Positions 1 through 10,782 of a DNA stretch of 64,000 nt are shown here, piece by piece. Source of the stretch: Martinezella rhizogenes (GTDB lineage Bacteria > Pseudomonadota > Alphaproteobacteria > Rhizobiales > Rhizobiaceae); the NCBI RefSeq assembly GCF_027460065.1, contig NZ_JAPYZZ010000004.1, positions 267,812 through 331,811 of the forward strand, in the 5' to 3' direction. Position 1 is the stretch's first letter, and the number at the start of each line of letters is the position of its first letter. The translations under genes were made by a program, and so were the position numbers. The notes beneath the pieces were generated by a model, which was not told where the DNA came from, did no database searches, and saw only the letters and a program-made list of their open reading frames with translations.

Positions 1-529
1 ATTCCACCAGCGTGCGCACTTCGACGCCGAGATCTTCCAGCTTCTTGCGGCCGCCGAGATCGGGCAGGTCGATGACGAAGCAGGCGGAGACGATTTCCGC
101 ACCCATCTGCCGCAAGAGCTTCACCGCACCTTCGGCGGTGCCGCCGGTGGCGATCAGGTCATCGACCAGAATAACCTTCTCGCCCGGCTGGACGGCATCC
201 ACATGCATTTCCATTTCGTCCACGCCGTATTCCAGGCTGTAGGCGACCCGCACGGTGGTGTGCGGCAGCTTGCCCTTCTTGCGGATCGGCACAAAACCGG
301 CCGACAGCTGATGCGCCACCGCCCCGCCCAGGATGAAGCCGCGGGCTTCCATACCTGCGATCTTGTCGATCTTCGTTCCCGCATAGGGCTGCACCAGTTC
401 ATCGACGGCACGACGAAAAGCGCGCGGGTTGCCGAGCAGCGTCGTGATGTCCCGGAAGATGATGCCCGGCTTCGGATAGTCGGGAATGGAACGGATGGCA
501 GCGGAAAGCTCCGAAGCGACAACGGTCAT
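1..529 (-). CDS. apt: Adenine phosphoribosyltransferase (3' end cut by window edge)
   Basis: Purine salvage enzyme that makes AMP from adenine and PRPP in the cytoplasm. The minus-strand frame starting at the ATG at 529 runs open to the window edge (176 codons, ending ...VRTLVE), so only the last few residues of a protein of about 180 residues are missing. The N-terminus reads [20 protein letters not shown] and the PRPP-binding loop [17 protein letters not shown] is intact near residues 118-134. It lies 216 bases downstream of petC behind that gene's terminator, so it probably has its own promoter. A longer open frame on the same strand (154-522) is a shadow of this one. Confidence 0.95.
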   Translation of the reverse strand, partial: MTVVASELSAAIRSIPDYPKPGIIFRDITTLLGNPRAFRRAVDELVQPYAGTKIDKIAGMEARGFILGGAVAHQLSAGFVPIRKKGKLPHTTVRVAYSLEYGVDEMEMHVDAVQPGEKVILVDDLIATGGTAEGAVKLLRQMGAEIVSACFVIDLPDLGGRKKLEDLGVEVRTLVE

Positions 530-687
530 GATAATTCCAGTTAAAATGGGAAATGGATCAGAAGGTTCGGGCCACCCTATCAATTTGACGGCTGCGGACC
601 AACTAAAAAGGCACCGGCGCTCGTTCCGCCGCCGACATCCCTCGATCCGCGCCCAGACCGGGCAGACATCCGCAAACAAATGCCCAT

Positions 688-717
688 GAAAAAGCCCCCG
701 CGGAAGACCGCGGAGGC
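688..717 (-). terminator. Rho-independent terminator after petC
   Basis: Read on the minus strand, a 10-bp GC-rich stem (694-703 paired with 708-717, loop of 4) is followed by five T residues. It sits about 30 bases beyond the petC stop and closes the petABC operon. Confidence 0.8.
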
Positions 718-745
718 TGATGAATATAGACATCAAAATTGATGC

Positions 746-1630
746 TCAGTGTTCCTTGTTGGCGTAAACCGATTTCTTGGTGAGATAGATCAGCGCCGTG
801 AAGATGAACAGGAACACCATGACCATGAAGCCGGTGCGCTTGCGCGCTTCCAGATGCGGTTCCGCAGCCCACATCAGGAAGGCAGCGACGTCCTTGGAAT
901 ATTGATCAACCGTCTGCGGTGCACCATCGTCATAGGTCACCTGATCGGCGCTGATCGGCGGCGCCATCTTCAGTGCCGCAGCGCTGACGAAGTACGGATT
1001 GAAATGCGTACCTTCAGATATCTCAACACCGGCCGGTGGTTCCTGATAGCCGGTCAGCAGCGCATGGATGTAATCCGGGCCGCCTTCCTGATAACCGCCG
1101 ACGATCGGGATCATATCGATAATGAACTGCGGGAAACCACGCTCCACGCCGCGCGCCTTGGCAAGCAGCGACATGTCAGGCGGTGCGGCGCCACCATTGG
1201 CGGCAGCCGCCGCTTCGTGGTTCGGGAATGGTGAGGGGAAATGGTCGGAAGGCACAGCCTTGCGATTATACATTTCACCTTCGGCATTCGGGCCGTCCTG
1301 CACTTCATATTCCGCGGCGAAAGCCTTCACCTGCTCGTCGGAGTAACCGAGATCCCCCAGCGTGCGGAAGGAAACGAGGCTCATCGAATGGCAGGCGGAG
1401 CAGACTTCCTTATAGACCTTGAGACCGCGCTGCAGCTGGCCCTTGTCATATTTACCGAAGGGACCGGCAAAGGACCAGCTCTGCTCCTCGGGCTTGATGA
1501 TCGGGAAGTGGCCGCCGGCAATCGCATGTTCCGCCTTGGTGGCGAGATCATGGCTCTCCTCCGCCGCAAAAGCGGCGGCGGAACAGCTGAGGGCGGCGAT
1601 AAGCGCGATGCTCTTGAGAAGCGTCTTCAT
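746..1630 (-). CDS. petC: Cytochrome c1 of the bc1 complex
   Basis: Membrane-anchored c-type cytochrome that passes electrons from the Rieske protein to cytochrome c in the periplasm. A Sec signal peptide (about residues 1-23, ending AAAFAA) precedes the haem attachment site CSACH at about residues 77-81; the axial Met lies in the ALKMAPP segment, and a single C-terminal anchor (TGFMVMVFLFIFTALIYL) ends the protein. Two in-frame ATGs exist, 1639 and 1630; the AAGGAAGG ribosome site abuts the first and is well spaced for the second, so 1630 (294 aa) is chosen. The free-standing c1 gene, rather than the b-c1 fusion of Bradyrhizobium, fits Rhizobiaceae. Confidence 0.96.
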   Translation of the reverse strand: MKTLLKSIALIAALSCSAAAFAAEESHDLATKAEHAIAGGHFPIIKPEEQSWSFAGPFGKYDKGQLQRGLKVYKEVCSACHSMSLVSFRTLGDLGYSDEQVKAFAAEYEVQDGPNAEGEMYNRKAVPSDHFPSPFPNHEAAAAANGGAAPPDMSLLAKARGVERGFPQFIIDMIPIVGGYQEGGPDYIHALLTGYQEPPAGVEISEGTHFNPYFVSAAALKMAPPISADQVTYDDGAPQTVDQYSKDVAAFLMWAAEPHLEARKRTGFMVMVFLFIFTALIYLTKKSVYANKEH

Positions 1631-1652
1631 TGTCGTCATCCTTCCTTCGCGC

Positions 1653-2933
1653 TCAGATCTGGGCGGCCGCTGGCGCGGCACCCTTCTTGGCGTTCTTTTC
1701 GAGAACGGCCTCGGTAATGGAATTCGGAATACGCCGCGGCGTTTCGACCAGACCGAGGATCGGCATGATGACGAGGAAGAAACCGAAATAGTAGAGCGTG
1801 CCGATCTGCGACATGACGACATAAAGTCCTTCCGCAGGGCGCGAACCCAGCCAGCCGAGCAGGATGGCGTTGACCACGAACAGCCAGAAGAACATCTTGT
1901 ACCAGGGACGATAGACGGCGGAGCGAACCTTCGACGTATCGAGCCAGGGCAGGAAGAACAGCACGATGATCGCACCGAACATCACGAGAACGCCACCGAG
2001 CTTGGAATCGATCGGCCCGATGTTGAAGGTGATGGCGCGCAGCATCGCGTAGAACGGCAGATAATACCACTCAGGCACGATATGGGCCGGCGTCTTCAGC
2101 GGATCCGCCATGATATAGTTATCAGGGTGGCCGAGGAAGTTCGGCATGTAGAAGATGAACCAGGCATAGGCGATCAGGAACACCGAAACGCCGAGCGCAT
2201 CCTTCAGCGTCGCATAGGGCGTGAAGGGCACCGTATCGGTCTTGCTCTTCACTTCCACGCCGGTCGGGTTGGTTTGGCCGGTCACATGCAGTGCCCAGAT
2301 GTGCAGGATGACGACACCCGCGATCATGAAGGGCAGCAGGTAGTGAAGTGCGAAGAAGCGGTTGAGCGTCGGATTGTCCACCGCAAAGCCGCCGAGCAGG
2401 AACTGCTGGATCCATTCACCCACGAGCGGGAACGCCGTGAAGAAGCCGGTGATGACGGTCGCACCCCAGAAGGACATCTGGCCCCAGGGAAGCACGTAGC
2501 CCATGAAGCCCGTCGCCATCATCAGGAGATAGATCACGCAGCCGAGAATCCAGAGGATTTCGCGCGGCGCCTTGTAGGAGCCGTAATAAAGACCACGGGC
2601 AATGTGCAGATAGACCGCGATAAAGAAGAACGACGCGCCGTTGGCATGCATGTAGCGCAGCAGCCAGCCGTGGTTGACGTCACGCATGATCTTTTCGACG
2701 GAATTGAACGCAACCGTCGTTTCGGCCGCATAATGCATGGCCAGCACGACACCGGTGAGGATCTGCACGATCAGCATGACGGCAAGCATCGCACCGAAAG
2801 TGTAGGCATAGTTCAGGTTACGCGGGACAGGATAGGCAACGAAGCTGTCATAGATCATGCGCGGCAAGGGAAGCCGCGAATCGATCCACCTCTCGATGCC
2901 GGTGGACGGCTGATAACTGGAATGGCCACTCAT
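1653..2933 (-). CDS. petB: Cytochrome b of the bc1 complex
   Basis: Integral membrane subunit of ubiquinol-cytochrome c reductase holding both b haems and the two quinone sites. 426 residues with the usual eight helices. Visible landmarks are the paired haem-ligand histidines ([14 protein letters not shown] with [12 protein letters not shown], and FALHYLLPF with [12 protein letters not shown]) and the Qo-site motif PEWY in [16 protein letters not shown]. It follows petA with 14 bases between them and precedes petC by about 20 bases, so the three genes form one operon. Confidence 0.97.
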   Translation of the reverse strand: MSGHSSYQPSTGIERWIDSRLPLPRMIYDSFVAYPVPRNLNYAYTFGAMLAVMLIVQILTGVVLAMHYAAETTVAFNSVEKIMRDVNHGWLLRYMHANGASFFFIAVYLHIARGLYYGSYKAPREILWILGCVIYLLMMATGFMGYVLPWGQMSFWGATVITGFFTAFPLVGEWIQQFLLGGFAVDNPTLNRFFALHYLLPFMIAGVVILHIWALHVTGQTNPTGVEVKSKTDTVPFTPYATLKDALGVSVFLIAYAWFIFYMPNFLGHPDNYIMADPLKTPAHIVPEWYYLPFYAMLRAITFNIGPIDSKLGGVLVMFGAIIVLFFLPWLDTSKVRSAVYRPWYKMFFWLFVVNAILLGWLGSRPAEGLYVVMSQIGTLYYFGFFLVIMPILGLVETPRRIPNSITEAVLEKNAKKGAAPAAAQI

Positions 2934-2947
2934 GAATATCTGTCCCC

Positions 2948-3526
2948 TTATCCGATCTTGATCACGGTATCGGATGTGAATGCAAATGTCGGGATGGCGA
3001 GGTTCTGCGGCGCCGGACCCTTACGTATGCGGCCCGCCGTATCGTAGTGCGAGCCATGGCAGGGACAGAACCACCCGCCGAAATCGCCGGCCTGGCCAAG
3101 CGGAACGCAACCGAGATGGGTGCAGGAACCGATCATGACGATCCAGTTCTCCTTGCCCTGACCGGCGGAGCGGTCAATGTCCGTCGCCTGCGCGTCGGGG
3201 GCGATGTTGGCATTACGTGCCACCGGGTCTTTGAGATCGCCGAGAGCGACCGCATTGGCTTCGTCGATTTCCTTTGCCGTGCGGTTGCGGATGAAAATCG
3301 GCTTGCCGCGCCACTTGACGGTGAGCGACATGCCCGGCTCGACGGCCGCGACATCCACCTCGATGGAGGCGAGTGCCAGCGTCGATGCATCGGGACGCAT
3401 CTGGTCAATAAAAGGCCATGCAACTGCGGCGGCACCGACGGCGCCCGCCATTCCCGTCACTAGATAAAGAAAATCGCGACGGGTCGGTTCACCCGAAGCG
3501 TCGTGATTGGTTACGTGCTCGCTCAC
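2948..3526 (-). CDS. petA: Rieske iron-sulfur subunit of the bc1 complex
   Basis: Rieske 2Fe-2S protein that takes the first electron from ubiquinol at the Qo site. 192 residues from a GTG start at 3526, which has an AGAGGA ribosome site 10 bases upstream; the longer open frame to 3634 is not a credible start. Near the N-terminus a twin-arginine motif ([11 protein letters not shown]) precedes the single membrane anchor, as expected for a Tat-inserted Rieske protein. Cluster ligands are in CTHLGC and CPCHGS near the C-terminus. First gene of petABC. Confidence 0.97.
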   Translation of the reverse strand: MSEHVTNHDASGEPTRRDFLYLVTGMAGAVGAAAVAWPFIDQMRPDASTLALASIEVDVAAVEPGMSLTVKWRGKPIFIRNRTAKEIDEANAVALGDLKDPVARNANIAPDAQATDIDRSAGQGKENWIVMIGSCTHLGCVPLGQAGDFGGWFCPCHGSHYDTAGRIRKGPAPQNLAIPTFAFTSDTVIKIG

Positions 3527-3835
3527 CGCTACACCATCCTCTGCGCTGTTTTTGCCGTAAATCGCATGAGTCCTCCCGCTATGATTTGATCCAGGACAAA
3601 CTCCGTCCCATCGTCCTGGACACAACTGCGGCATTAAGAAACCGCGTCACTCTGTGTGATCGCAAAATATTGACTGACTTGGCAAGAGCAAAGCACACAA
3701 AGCTGCCGTAATTCTGCCTGAGGGGGCCGATTTGGTCGTCATTTTTTCGCCGTCCTTGGCAGGCGGGCAACATTGTGCGCATCAAGACGCCATGTTAGGA
3801 GACTTCAAGGGAGAGCTTGGAAAGCAGGGATTCGG
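3527..3835. promoter_or_regulatory. Divergent intergenic region between petA and the EEP-family gene
   Basis: About 310 bases without a supported gene, expected to hold the petABC promoter (minus) and that of the plus-strand gene. The clearest element is a perfect 8-bp inverted repeat, TCCAGGAC at 3590-3597 with GTCCTGGA at 3613-3620, which would lie in or near the petA 5' leader and could be an operator or a hairpin. No convincing -35/-10 pair was identified. Confidence 0.4.
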
Positions 3836-4768
3836 ATGACGGCGAAGCTCTCTTGCATGGTATCCACGGCAGTGGCTGCCGTTCTTTTCATCGCCAGCCT
3901 GCGTTATGTGACGGATTTCTGGCTTTTGGCCTTCGTCACCAGCTTCCAGCTTCACATTGCCATCGTCTGCATCCTGCTGTCGTGCCTCGTCTTCTGGCTG
4001 ACGCGCGATGTCGTTACGGCGGTGCTTCTGGTCTGGGCACTTGCGCTGGCGATCCACGCCGTCGCGATGCTGATGGAATTTTCCACAGCCGCCACCGCAG
4101 CGCCCGGCGCAAAGCCGTTTCGGCTGCTGTCCTTCAACGTCTTGATGGATAATGCGGCCAATGCGGATGCGATTGCCGATAAAATTCTCGAATCAGAGGC
4201 GGATGCCGTCTACCTCTTCGAAGCGGCTGCCTTGCAATCGGTTCTGCCGCGTTTGCAGCAAACCTATCCGCACAGGCTCGGTTGTTATGAGGGTACGCCG
4301 GGCTGCGATCTGGTCATCCTGTCAAAAAGACCATTGCTGGAAGGTCGGTTCCACAGTCTCAGCGATCTTAGACGGGACCGGTTTGCCATTGCGCATGTCG
4401 ATCTCGACGGTACGGAGCTGACGCTCGCAGCCGGTCACATCACCAAGCCCTATTTCGACGATTATCACCGCGACGAGCTGGATGAAGTCAGCGAGATTCT
4501 CTTCCGCGTGACCGGACCGCTCATTCTGGCCGGCGATTTCAACTCATCCAGCATCGCACCCGACATGCGCGCCTTCCTCGCCGCCAACGATCTCAAAAAA
4601 GTGACCTTCGAACCCGCCACATGGCCGACGGAGGCCGGCCGATTCGGCATCGCCATCGACCACATCTTCGCCCGCGAACCGGCAACCCTGATGAAAACCA
4701 CCCGCCTGCCCGACAGCCTCGGCTCCAATCATTTCGGACTGATGGCGGATTTCATGATCGGCCGGTAA
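3836..4768 (+). CDS. Membrane-anchored endonuclease/exonuclease/phosphatase family protein
   Basis: 310 residues from the ATG at 3836 (CAGGGA six bases upstream). Three hydrophobic N-terminal helices (about 5-22, 32-55, 58-82) anchor a C-terminal EEP (DNase I-like) domain. Catalytic landmarks are SFNVLMDN, the YLFEA glutamate, LAGDFNSS, IAIDHIF and a final SNHFG. The fold acts on phosphodiesters or phosphomonoesters of nucleic acids, lipids or inositol phosphates; the substrate cannot be read from the sequence. Topology suggests a periplasm-facing catalytic domain. It diverges from petABC and converges on the chemotaxis receptor. Confidence 0.85.
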   Translation: MTAKLSCMVSTAVAAVLFIASLRYVTDFWLLAFVTSFQLHIAIVCILLSCLVFWLTRDVVTAVLLVWALALAIHAVAMLMEFSTAATAAPGAKPFRLLSFNVLMDNAANADAIADKILESEADAVYLFEAAALQSVLPRLQQTYPHRLGCYEGTPGCDLVILSKRPLLEGRFHSLSDLRRDRFAIAHVDLDGTELTLAAGHITKPYFDDYHRDELDEVSEILFRVTGPLILAGDFNSSSIAPDMRAFLAANDLKKVTFEPATWPTEAGRFGIAIDHIFAREPATLMKTTRLPDSLGSNHFGLMADFMIGR

Positions 4769-4854
4769 TGCGCGGCAGGAAATGGCATAGCGCCATGTAG
4801 AAACGGCGACCCGAAGGCCGCCGCTGACTGCGCTTCCTGACAAGGAAGCATCGC

Positions 4855-6768
4855 TCAGAATTCCGCCCAGTCCCCTGCAGCAGCCGCCTGCCGCCCGCCG
4901 CCAAAGGCAGCGGCAATTCGCTGGCCCATGGCGCGCGCCGGCGAAGGCTGCGGCACAGCAGCCGGACCTGCTGTGACGAGGGTGTTGCCCTTCTCTTGAA
5001 GGGTAAATTGCGTCAGCAGCCTATTGAGGGCAGTTGCCTGCGACGCAAGACTGTCGCTGGCCGCCGTCGTCTGCTCCACCATGGCGGCATTTTTCTGCGT
5101 GCCCTGATCCATCAGGTTGACCGCGGAGTTGATCTCGGAAAGCCCGGTCGACTGTTCCCGCGTGGAGACGACGATGGACGAGACATGGCGGTTGATCTCC
5201 CGCACCTCGTCGACGATCCCCGCAAGCGCCTCACCGGTCTTGCCAACCAGCGTCACGCCCTCGCGCACCTGTTCACCGGAGCGGTTGATCAGACCCTTGA
5301 TCTCCTTGGCGGCGCTGGCCGAGCGCTGCGCCAGTTCACGCACCTCCTGCGCCACCACCGCAAATCCCTTGCCGGCATCACCGGCACGCGCGGCTTCCAC
5401 ACCGGCATTCAGCGCCAGCAGATTGGTCTGGAACGCAATTTCATCGATGACGCTGATGATGTTGCTGATCTCGTTTGCGGATTTTTCAATATCCTGCACG
5501 GCAAGCACGGTGCGCGTGACGATCTGGCCAGACATTTCGGCACTTTCCCGCGCCCGCTCCACCAGACGTCCGGCTTCGGCGGCACGATGGGCGGAATCCT
5601 TCACCGCCGTCGTTACCTGCTCCAGCGCCGCTGCGGTTTCCTCCACGGAAGATGCCTGCTGTTCCGTGCGCCGGGAGAGATCGCCCGCCGCCGCGAGAAT
5701 CTCGCTGGCACCGGCATCGATGACCCGGGCGTTTTCCCCGACCGAACGCAGCGCCGCCTGCAGCGTGGCAACGGATTCGTTGAAATCACCACGCAGACCA
5801 TCAAGCCGCTCGGCAAAGGCAATGTTCAGACGGCAGGTCATGTCACCCTCGGAGAGCTGCTTCAGCCCCGCACCGAGATTTTCCACGGCGAAACGGATTT
5901 CTTCCGCCTCCTTCGCCTTCTGTGCCTCGTTCTCCAGCCGCTCGCGCTCACTGAGGCTGCGATTGGCCTCGGTCTCCTGTTCAAGACGCTCCCGCTCTAT
6001 GGCGTTATCACGGAAAACGGCAACGGCGGCGGCCATTTCGCCGATTTCGTCCTTGCGGCCCGAATGCGGAATGGCGCTGTCTTTATCCCCCGCGGCAAGG
6101 CCGTTCATGGCGAAGGTGATATCGGTGATGGGCCGTGAAATACGCATGAAACTGAAGAAGGCGGCGGCAATGGCGACAGCAGACGCGATAACCATCGCCG
6201 CAAGCGACAGGGTGAAGGCCACCCGTCCCGTTTCCTCCGCTGCCTGCTTGTCATCGAGGCCGAGCTGGCGATTCGCCTCGATCATGTCCTTCAAAAGGGC
6301 GCCGGCGCTGTTGCCGATGGGAGTCATCCGGCCAATCAAAGCGGTCGCGGCATCCGTATCACCGGCGAGGAGCATTTTTTTAAGCTCCGCACCCATGGAT
6401 TCATAATTGGTCACGGCCGCACTCAGCCGTTCGAATTTTTCCCGGATATGCGGGATCGTCAGCCCGGATGCATAAGCCTCGAAAGCTTTGGCCCGCTCTT
6501 CCTGTGATTGCAGTGTGCGTTGAAAGAGTGCGTTGCGCGCTTCCGGCGTCGAGGCCGTCATGACCGTCAGATAATTGCGACGGATATCGTTGAGCCTGTC
6601 CCCAAGGTCGGCGATTGCAAGCGACCTCTCCATGCGCAGCACGATATTGTCGGCCTGCTTGTCCATTTCCTCGACCGACAGAATGCTGGCAACGCCCTGG
6701 ATGAGCGAGAAAAACACCGTGATGCCGAACAATGCCGGCAAGAGAATGCGGATTTTAAAAAAATTCAT
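4855..6768 (-). CDS. Methyl-accepting chemotaxis protein
   Basis: Transmembrane chemoreceptor of 637 residues. TM1 is at about 8-28, a helical periplasmic sensor (four-helix-bundle type) spans 30-184, TM2 is at about 185-208, HAMP about 210-262, and the cytoplasmic signalling coiled coil about 300-590 carries the conserved hairpin tip ([20 protein letters not shown], then [18 protein letters not shown]). The last residues DWAEF resemble the xWxxF tail that tethers CheR and CheB, suggesting a high-abundance, methylation-competent receptor. The ligand is unknown. It stands alone, with a 160-base AT-rich stretch upstream. Confidence 0.93.
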   Translation of the reverse strand: MNFFKIRILLPALFGITVFFSLIQGVASILSVEEMDKQADNIVLRMERSLAIADLGDRLNDIRRNYLTVMTASTPEARNALFQRTLQSQEERAKAFEAYASGLTIPHIREKFERLSAAVTNYESMGAELKKMLLAGDTDAATALIGRMTPIGNSAGALLKDMIEANRQLGLDDKQAAEETGRVAFTLSLAAMVIASAVAIAAAFFSFMRISRPITDITFAMNGLAAGDKDSAIPHSGRKDEIGEMAAAVAVFRDNAIERERLEQETEANRSLSERERLENEAQKAKEAEEIRFAVENLGAGLKQLSEGDMTCRLNIAFAERLDGLRGDFNESVATLQAALRSVGENARVIDAGASEILAAAGDLSRRTEQQASSVEETAAALEQVTTAVKDSAHRAAEAGRLVERARESAEMSGQIVTRTVLAVQDIEKSANEISNIISVIDEIAFQTNLLALNAGVEAARAGDAGKGFAVVAQEVRELAQRSASAAKEIKGLINRSGEQVREGVTLVGKTGEALAGIVDEVREINRHVSSIVVSTREQSTGLSEINSAVNLMDQGTQKNAAMVEQTTAASDSLASQATALNRLLTQFTLQEKGNTLVTAGPAAVPQPSPARAMGQRIAAAFGGGRQAAAAGDWAEF

Positions 6769-6929
6769 TGTTTAACCCCAATACCCCACAGCGGCTGCTG
6801 CTGATATTTTTTCTCCCATAGGGTGATAAACAAGAAATTACCCGTATATTATAAAATCTGTGATTGAATCAATTAATAGATAGAAAGAAATTGACAACTT
6901 TCAATTTTATTCCGAGGTGAACGGACCAC

Positions 6930-8807
6930 TCAGGCCTCCCGTTGCTTCACATCCTCCGCATCGAGAAAGCCGCCCGATTGCCGCGCCCAAAGCTCCGAAT
7001 AAAGCCCCCCCTGTGCGACAAGCTCAGCGTGGCTTCCCTGCTCGACGATAAGCCCCCGATCCATCACGATCAGCCGGTCGAGAGCGGCAATCGTCGACAG
7101 GCGGTGGGCGATGGCAAGCACCGTCTTGCCCTGCATCAGCTCGTCCAGATTGCTCTGGATCGCCGCCTCCACCTCCGAATCGAGAGCAGACGTCGCCTCG
7201 TCGAGCACGAGGATAGGCGCGTCCTTCAGCATCACACGGGCGATGGCGATGCGCTGGCGCTGGCCACCGGAGAGCTTCACGCCGCGTTCGCCCACATGCG
7301 CATCGAAACCCGTGCGGCCGCGCTGGTCCTCCAGCCTTGTGATGAAATCATCCGCCTTGGCCCGGCGCGTCGCCTCAAGCAATTGCGCTTCGGTGGCATC
7401 CGTTCGGCCGAACATGATGTTGTCTCGGATAGAACGGTGCAGCAGCGAGGTATCCTGCGTGACCATGCCGATATGGGCGCGCAACGATTCTTGGCGGACA
7501 CGGGCTATATCCTGTCCATCAATCAGGATGCGACCTTTCTCGACATCGTAAAACCGCAGGAGGAGGTTGACGAGCGTGGATTTGCCGGCACCTGAGCGCC
7601 CGACGATGCCGACCTTCTCACCGGCCCTGATCTCAAGGTTGAGATTGTCGATGACGCCGTTTGCCCGCCCGTAATGGAAGCTGACATTCTCAAAACGGAT
7701 GCTCGGCTTCTTGACCTCAAGCACTGCCGCGTCGGGCGCATCAACGAGACCGATTGGCTGCGAAATCAATTCGGCGGCATTCTGCACCGTGCCGAAATTG
7801 CGCATGATGCCGTTGAACTGCGTCATCAACCGCCCGAGCAGGAAGTTGAGGCGCAGCACCAGCGCCAGTGTGAAAGCCACCGCGCCGGAACTGATCTTGC
7901 CGGATAGCCACAGATCGATGCAGAGCGCCGCCATGGAGGTGATCATCACGCCTGACAGCAGCGCCATGGAGGCGCGCACGCCGGTGATGAACCGCGTAAA
8001 CTTCATCGTCGAGGTTTGGAAAATATCAAAGCCCTGCCGCATGTAGCGATCATTGGCGTCGTCGCGCCCGAAAAGCCGCAGCGTCTGGATATTGCTATAG
8101 GCATCCACCATGCGGCCCGACAACATCGAGGCGGCTTCCGCCGTCTCCTTTGAATGATAGCGGATGCGCGGCACGAAATACCGCGCCAGCAGCGAGAAGA
8201 TCGCCACCCAGACGACGACGAGAACCGCAAGCCGCCAGTCCAGCCCGCCGATCAGGAACAGCATGGAAACCGAGTAGATACCGACGAACCAGACACTTTC
8301 CATCAGCGAGGTGACGAGATCGCCCGCCGCCTGCCCGCCGGACCAGACCTTGGTGACGATGCGGCCGGAAAAATCGTTCTGGAAGAAGGTCAGCGATTGC
8401 CGCGCCACATGCATATAGGATTGCCAGCGCACCAGATTGTAGAAACCCGGCGTAATAATCTGCTGGTCGACCAGCGCGGTCACCATGGTGACGATAAACC
8501 GCACGATGCCGATCAGCACCAGCATGCCGACGAGCTCACCGCCATGGGCCGCAAGCAGCCCCGCCCAGCCCTCGTCCGGTTTCACCGTCGAGAGAATATC
8601 GACGAGCCGCCCGACGAACCAGAACAGCGCCGCCTCGATGGCCGCCGTCAGCCCGCCGAGCACCAGCATCGCGAAAAACGGCGCCTTGGCCTGCGCGATA
8701 TAAAACCAGATGAAGGCGAGTGTACTTTCAGGCGGCCGCAAATCGTCCCTGCGGGCGAAGGGCTTTATCCAGTTTTCGAAATACTCGAAGATGCGGGTAA
8801 TGACCAT
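6930..8807 (-). CDS. ABC exporter half-transporter (fused membrane and ATPase domains)
   Basis: 625 residues from the ATG at 8807. The N-terminal half is a six-helix type-I exporter membrane domain, the C-terminal half a nucleotide-binding domain with Walker A (GRSGAGKST), signature (LSGGQRQRIA) and Walker B (ILVLDEATSALD), so it should be catalytically competent. Similar to the MsbA/multidrug/lipid exporter group. It lies 124 bases downstream of a second exporter of the same design and strand; the two could form a heterodimer, but a hairpin with a T-rich tail separates them. Substrate unknown. Confidence 0.9.
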   Translation of the reverse strand: MVITRIFEYFENWIKPFARRDDLRPPESTLAFIWFYIAQAKAPFFAMLVLGGLTAAIEAALFWFVGRLVDILSTVKPDEGWAGLLAAHGGELVGMLVLIGIVRFIVTMVTALVDQQIITPGFYNLVRWQSYMHVARQSLTFFQNDFSGRIVTKVWSGGQAAGDLVTSLMESVWFVGIYSVSMLFLIGGLDWRLAVLVVVWVAIFSLLARYFVPRIRYHSKETAEAASMLSGRMVDAYSNIQTLRLFGRDDANDRYMRQGFDIFQTSTMKFTRFITGVRASMALLSGVMITSMAALCIDLWLSGKISSGAVAFTLALVLRLNFLLGRLMTQFNGIMRNFGTVQNAAELISQPIGLVDAPDAAVLEVKKPSIRFENVSFHYGRANGVIDNLNLEIRAGEKVGIVGRSGAGKSTLVNLLLRFYDVEKGRILIDGQDIARVRQESLRAHIGMVTQDTSLLHRSIRDNIMFGRTDATEAQLLEATRRAKADDFITRLEDQRGRTGFDAHVGERGVKLSGGQRQRIAIARVMLKDAPILVLDEATSALDSEVEAAIQSNLDELMQGKTVLAIAHRLSTIAALDRLIVMDRGLIVEQGSHAELVAQGGLYSELWARQSGGFLDAEDVKQREA

Positions 8808-8889
8808 GATCCGGATATAGGCGGATTCCCCACTCGGGAACAGCCGCAGCGGGTTCGGGAAAAGATTATATTTCGGTAACGTCAGGAAA

Positions 8890-8925
8890 ATGAAAGAGGG
8901 CGGAGAATGTTCCCCCGCCCTCTTG
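8890..8925 (-). terminator. Hairpin between the two ABC exporter genes
   Basis: A perfect 9-bp stem, AGAGGGCGG at 8895-8903 with CCGCCCTCT at 8915-8923, just past the stop of the upstream exporter. On the minus strand it is followed by TTCATTTT, a plausible Rho-independent or partial terminator. Confidence 0.6.
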
Positions 8926-8931
8926 TTTTCC

Positions 8932-10782
8932 TTATTCCGCAGCCACTTCCGCCTCGTGGTCGGCGATGAAGCCGCCGGACTGACGCCGCCACAGGTCGGC
9001 ATAGATGCCGCCCATCGCCGCCAGTTCCGCATGGCTGCCCGCTTCCACGATCCGGCCCTTGTCGAGAATGATGAGCCGGTCCATCTCGGTCAGTGTCGAA
9101 AGGCGGTGGGCGATGGCGATCACCGTCTTGCCTTCCATCAGCGAGAACAGGTTCTCCTGGATCGCCGCCTCGACTTCGCTATCGAGCGCCGAGGTCGCCT
9201 CATCAAGCACCAGGATCGGTGCGTTTTTGAGGAAGACGCGGGCAATGGCAATACGCTGGCGCTGGCCGCCGGAAAGCTTGACACCACGTTCGCCCACCTG
9301 CGCATCGAGGCCCTGGCGACCATGCATGTCGACAAGCATCTCGATGAAGTCCCAGGCGTTTGCCCGCTTCGCCGCCGCGATCACCTGTTCGTCGGTGGCC
9401 TCGGGGTGGCCATAGGCGATGTTGTCGCGGATCGAGCGGTGCAGAAGCGAAGTATCCTGCGTCACGACGCCGATCAGTTCGCGCAGGCTGTCCTGCGACA
9501 CCTTGGAAATGTCCTGCCCGTCGATGGTGATCCTGCCACCTTCCAGATCATAGAAGCGCAAAAGCAGGTTCATCAGCGTCGTCTTGCCCGCGCCGGAACG
9601 GCCAACGAGGCCGACCTTCTCGCCCGGCTTGATGTCGAGCGTCAGCCCGTCGATCACGCCCTTGTTCTTACCGTAGTGGAAGCGGACGTTGTCGTAGCGG
9701 ATGGCGCCCTGCGGGGCGGCAAGCTCAGGTGCCTTCGGAACGTCGACGATATCGTGCGGTTTCGTCATCATCGACATGCCGTCATAGACCGTGCCGATAT
9801 TTTCGAACAGCGAGGTGACTTCCCACATGATCCACTGCGACATGCCATTAACGCGCATGGCAAGGCTGATGGCGATGGCCACCGAACCGGCCGTCACCGA
9901 ACCCTGCATCCAGAAATAAAGACCAAGCGTTGCCGTGGAAAACAGCACCACGGCATTGTTGAGGTCGATCAGGATGTTGAAGCCGGAGATCTTGCGCATC
10001 TGGCGGTGAACGGTTCCAAGGAACACATTCATGCCCTCACGCGCATATCTTTCCTCACGCCCCGCATGAGAAAACAGCTTGATCGTCGAGATATTGGTAT
10101 AGCTGTCGACGATCCGCCCCGTCATCATCGAGCGCGCATCGGCCTGCTCCTGCGCCAGCCGGCCGAGTTTCGGCACGAAATAGGCAAGGATCGCCATATA
10201 GATACCGAGCCAGACCAGCAGCGGAATCACCAGCCGCCAGTCCGCCGCCGCGACCATGAACAGCATCGAAACAACGAAGCTGATCGCGTAAACGAAGACG
10301 TCGATAACCTTCAGCGCCACTTCGCGAATCGCCAGCGCCGTCTGCATCACCTTGGTCGAAACCCGGCCCGCAAACTCGTTGGCGAAGAAGTTCATGGAGT
10401 GACGCAGCAGGAAACGGTGCATTTTCCAGCGCGCAATCATGCCGAAATTACCGGCAAGCGTCTGGTGCATCGTCATGGTGTGGATCGCGCCCATCAGCGG
10501 CAGCAGGAACAGCACCAGCCCCGCCATGACCATCAGATGCCAGCCCTCATCGGCAAAAAACGTCTCGCGATTGGCCGTGGAAAGCCAGTCGACGATGTTG
10601 CCGAGGAATTTGTAAAGCATGGCTTCCGCAATGGCGATGCCCATGGACATCAAGCCGAGCAGCAGCAGCCATGGCCAGGCCGGCTTCACATAGTGCCAAA
10701 GGAACGGCAACAGCGTCTTCGGCGGCACATCCGGCGTCGAAGAAGGAAAAGGATCGAGGCGTTTTTCAAACCAGCCAAACAT
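8932..10782 (-). CDS. ABC exporter half-transporter preceded by a micro-ORF leader
   Basis: 616 residues from the ATG at 10782 (GGAG eight bases upstream). Six-helix exporter membrane domain, then a complete nucleotide-binding domain: Walker A GRSGAGKTT, signature LSGGQRQRIA, Walker B ILVLDEATSALD. Clearly paralogous to the neighbouring exporter, from which it differs mainly in the N-terminal 100 residues. A 153-base leader with an 18-codon ORF and a hairpin sits upstream, pointing to regulated expression. Drug or lipid export is a family-level inference only. Confidence 0.9.
   Translation of the reverse strand: MFGWFEKRLDPFPSSTPDVPPKTLLPFLWHYVKPAWPWLLLLGLMSMGIAIAEAMLYKFLGNIVDWLSTANRETFFADEGWHLMVMAGLVLFLLPLMGAIHTMTMHQTLAGNFGMIARWKMHRFLLRHSMNFFANEFAGRVSTKVMQTALAIREVALKVIDVFVYAISFVVSMLFMVAAADWRLVIPLLVWLGIYMAILAYFVPKLGRLAQEQADARSMMTGRIVDSYTNISTIKLFSHAGREERYAREGMNVFLGTVHRQMRKISGFNILIDLNNAVVLFSTATLGLYFWMQGSVTAGSVAIAISLAMRVNGMSQWIMWEVTSLFENIGTVYDGMSMMTKPHDIVDVPKAPELAAPQGAIRYDNVRFHYGKNKGVIDGLTLDIKPGEKVGLVGRSGAGKTTLMNLLLRFYDLEGGRITIDGQDISKVSQDSLRELIGVVTQDTSLLHRSIRDNIAYGHPEATDEQVIAAAKRANAWDFIEMLVDMHGRQGLDAQVGERGVKLSGGQRQRIAIARVFLKNAPILVLDEATSALDSEVEAAIQENLFSLMEGKTVIAIAHRLSTLTEMDRLIILDKGRIVEAGSHAELAAMGGIYADLWRRQSGGFIADHEAEVAAE

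Noticed and set aside
1419-3047. 542-codon plus-strand open frame opposite petB/petC
   Set aside because: Antisense shadow produced by GC-rich codon bias; the opposite strand encodes clear cytochrome b and c1.
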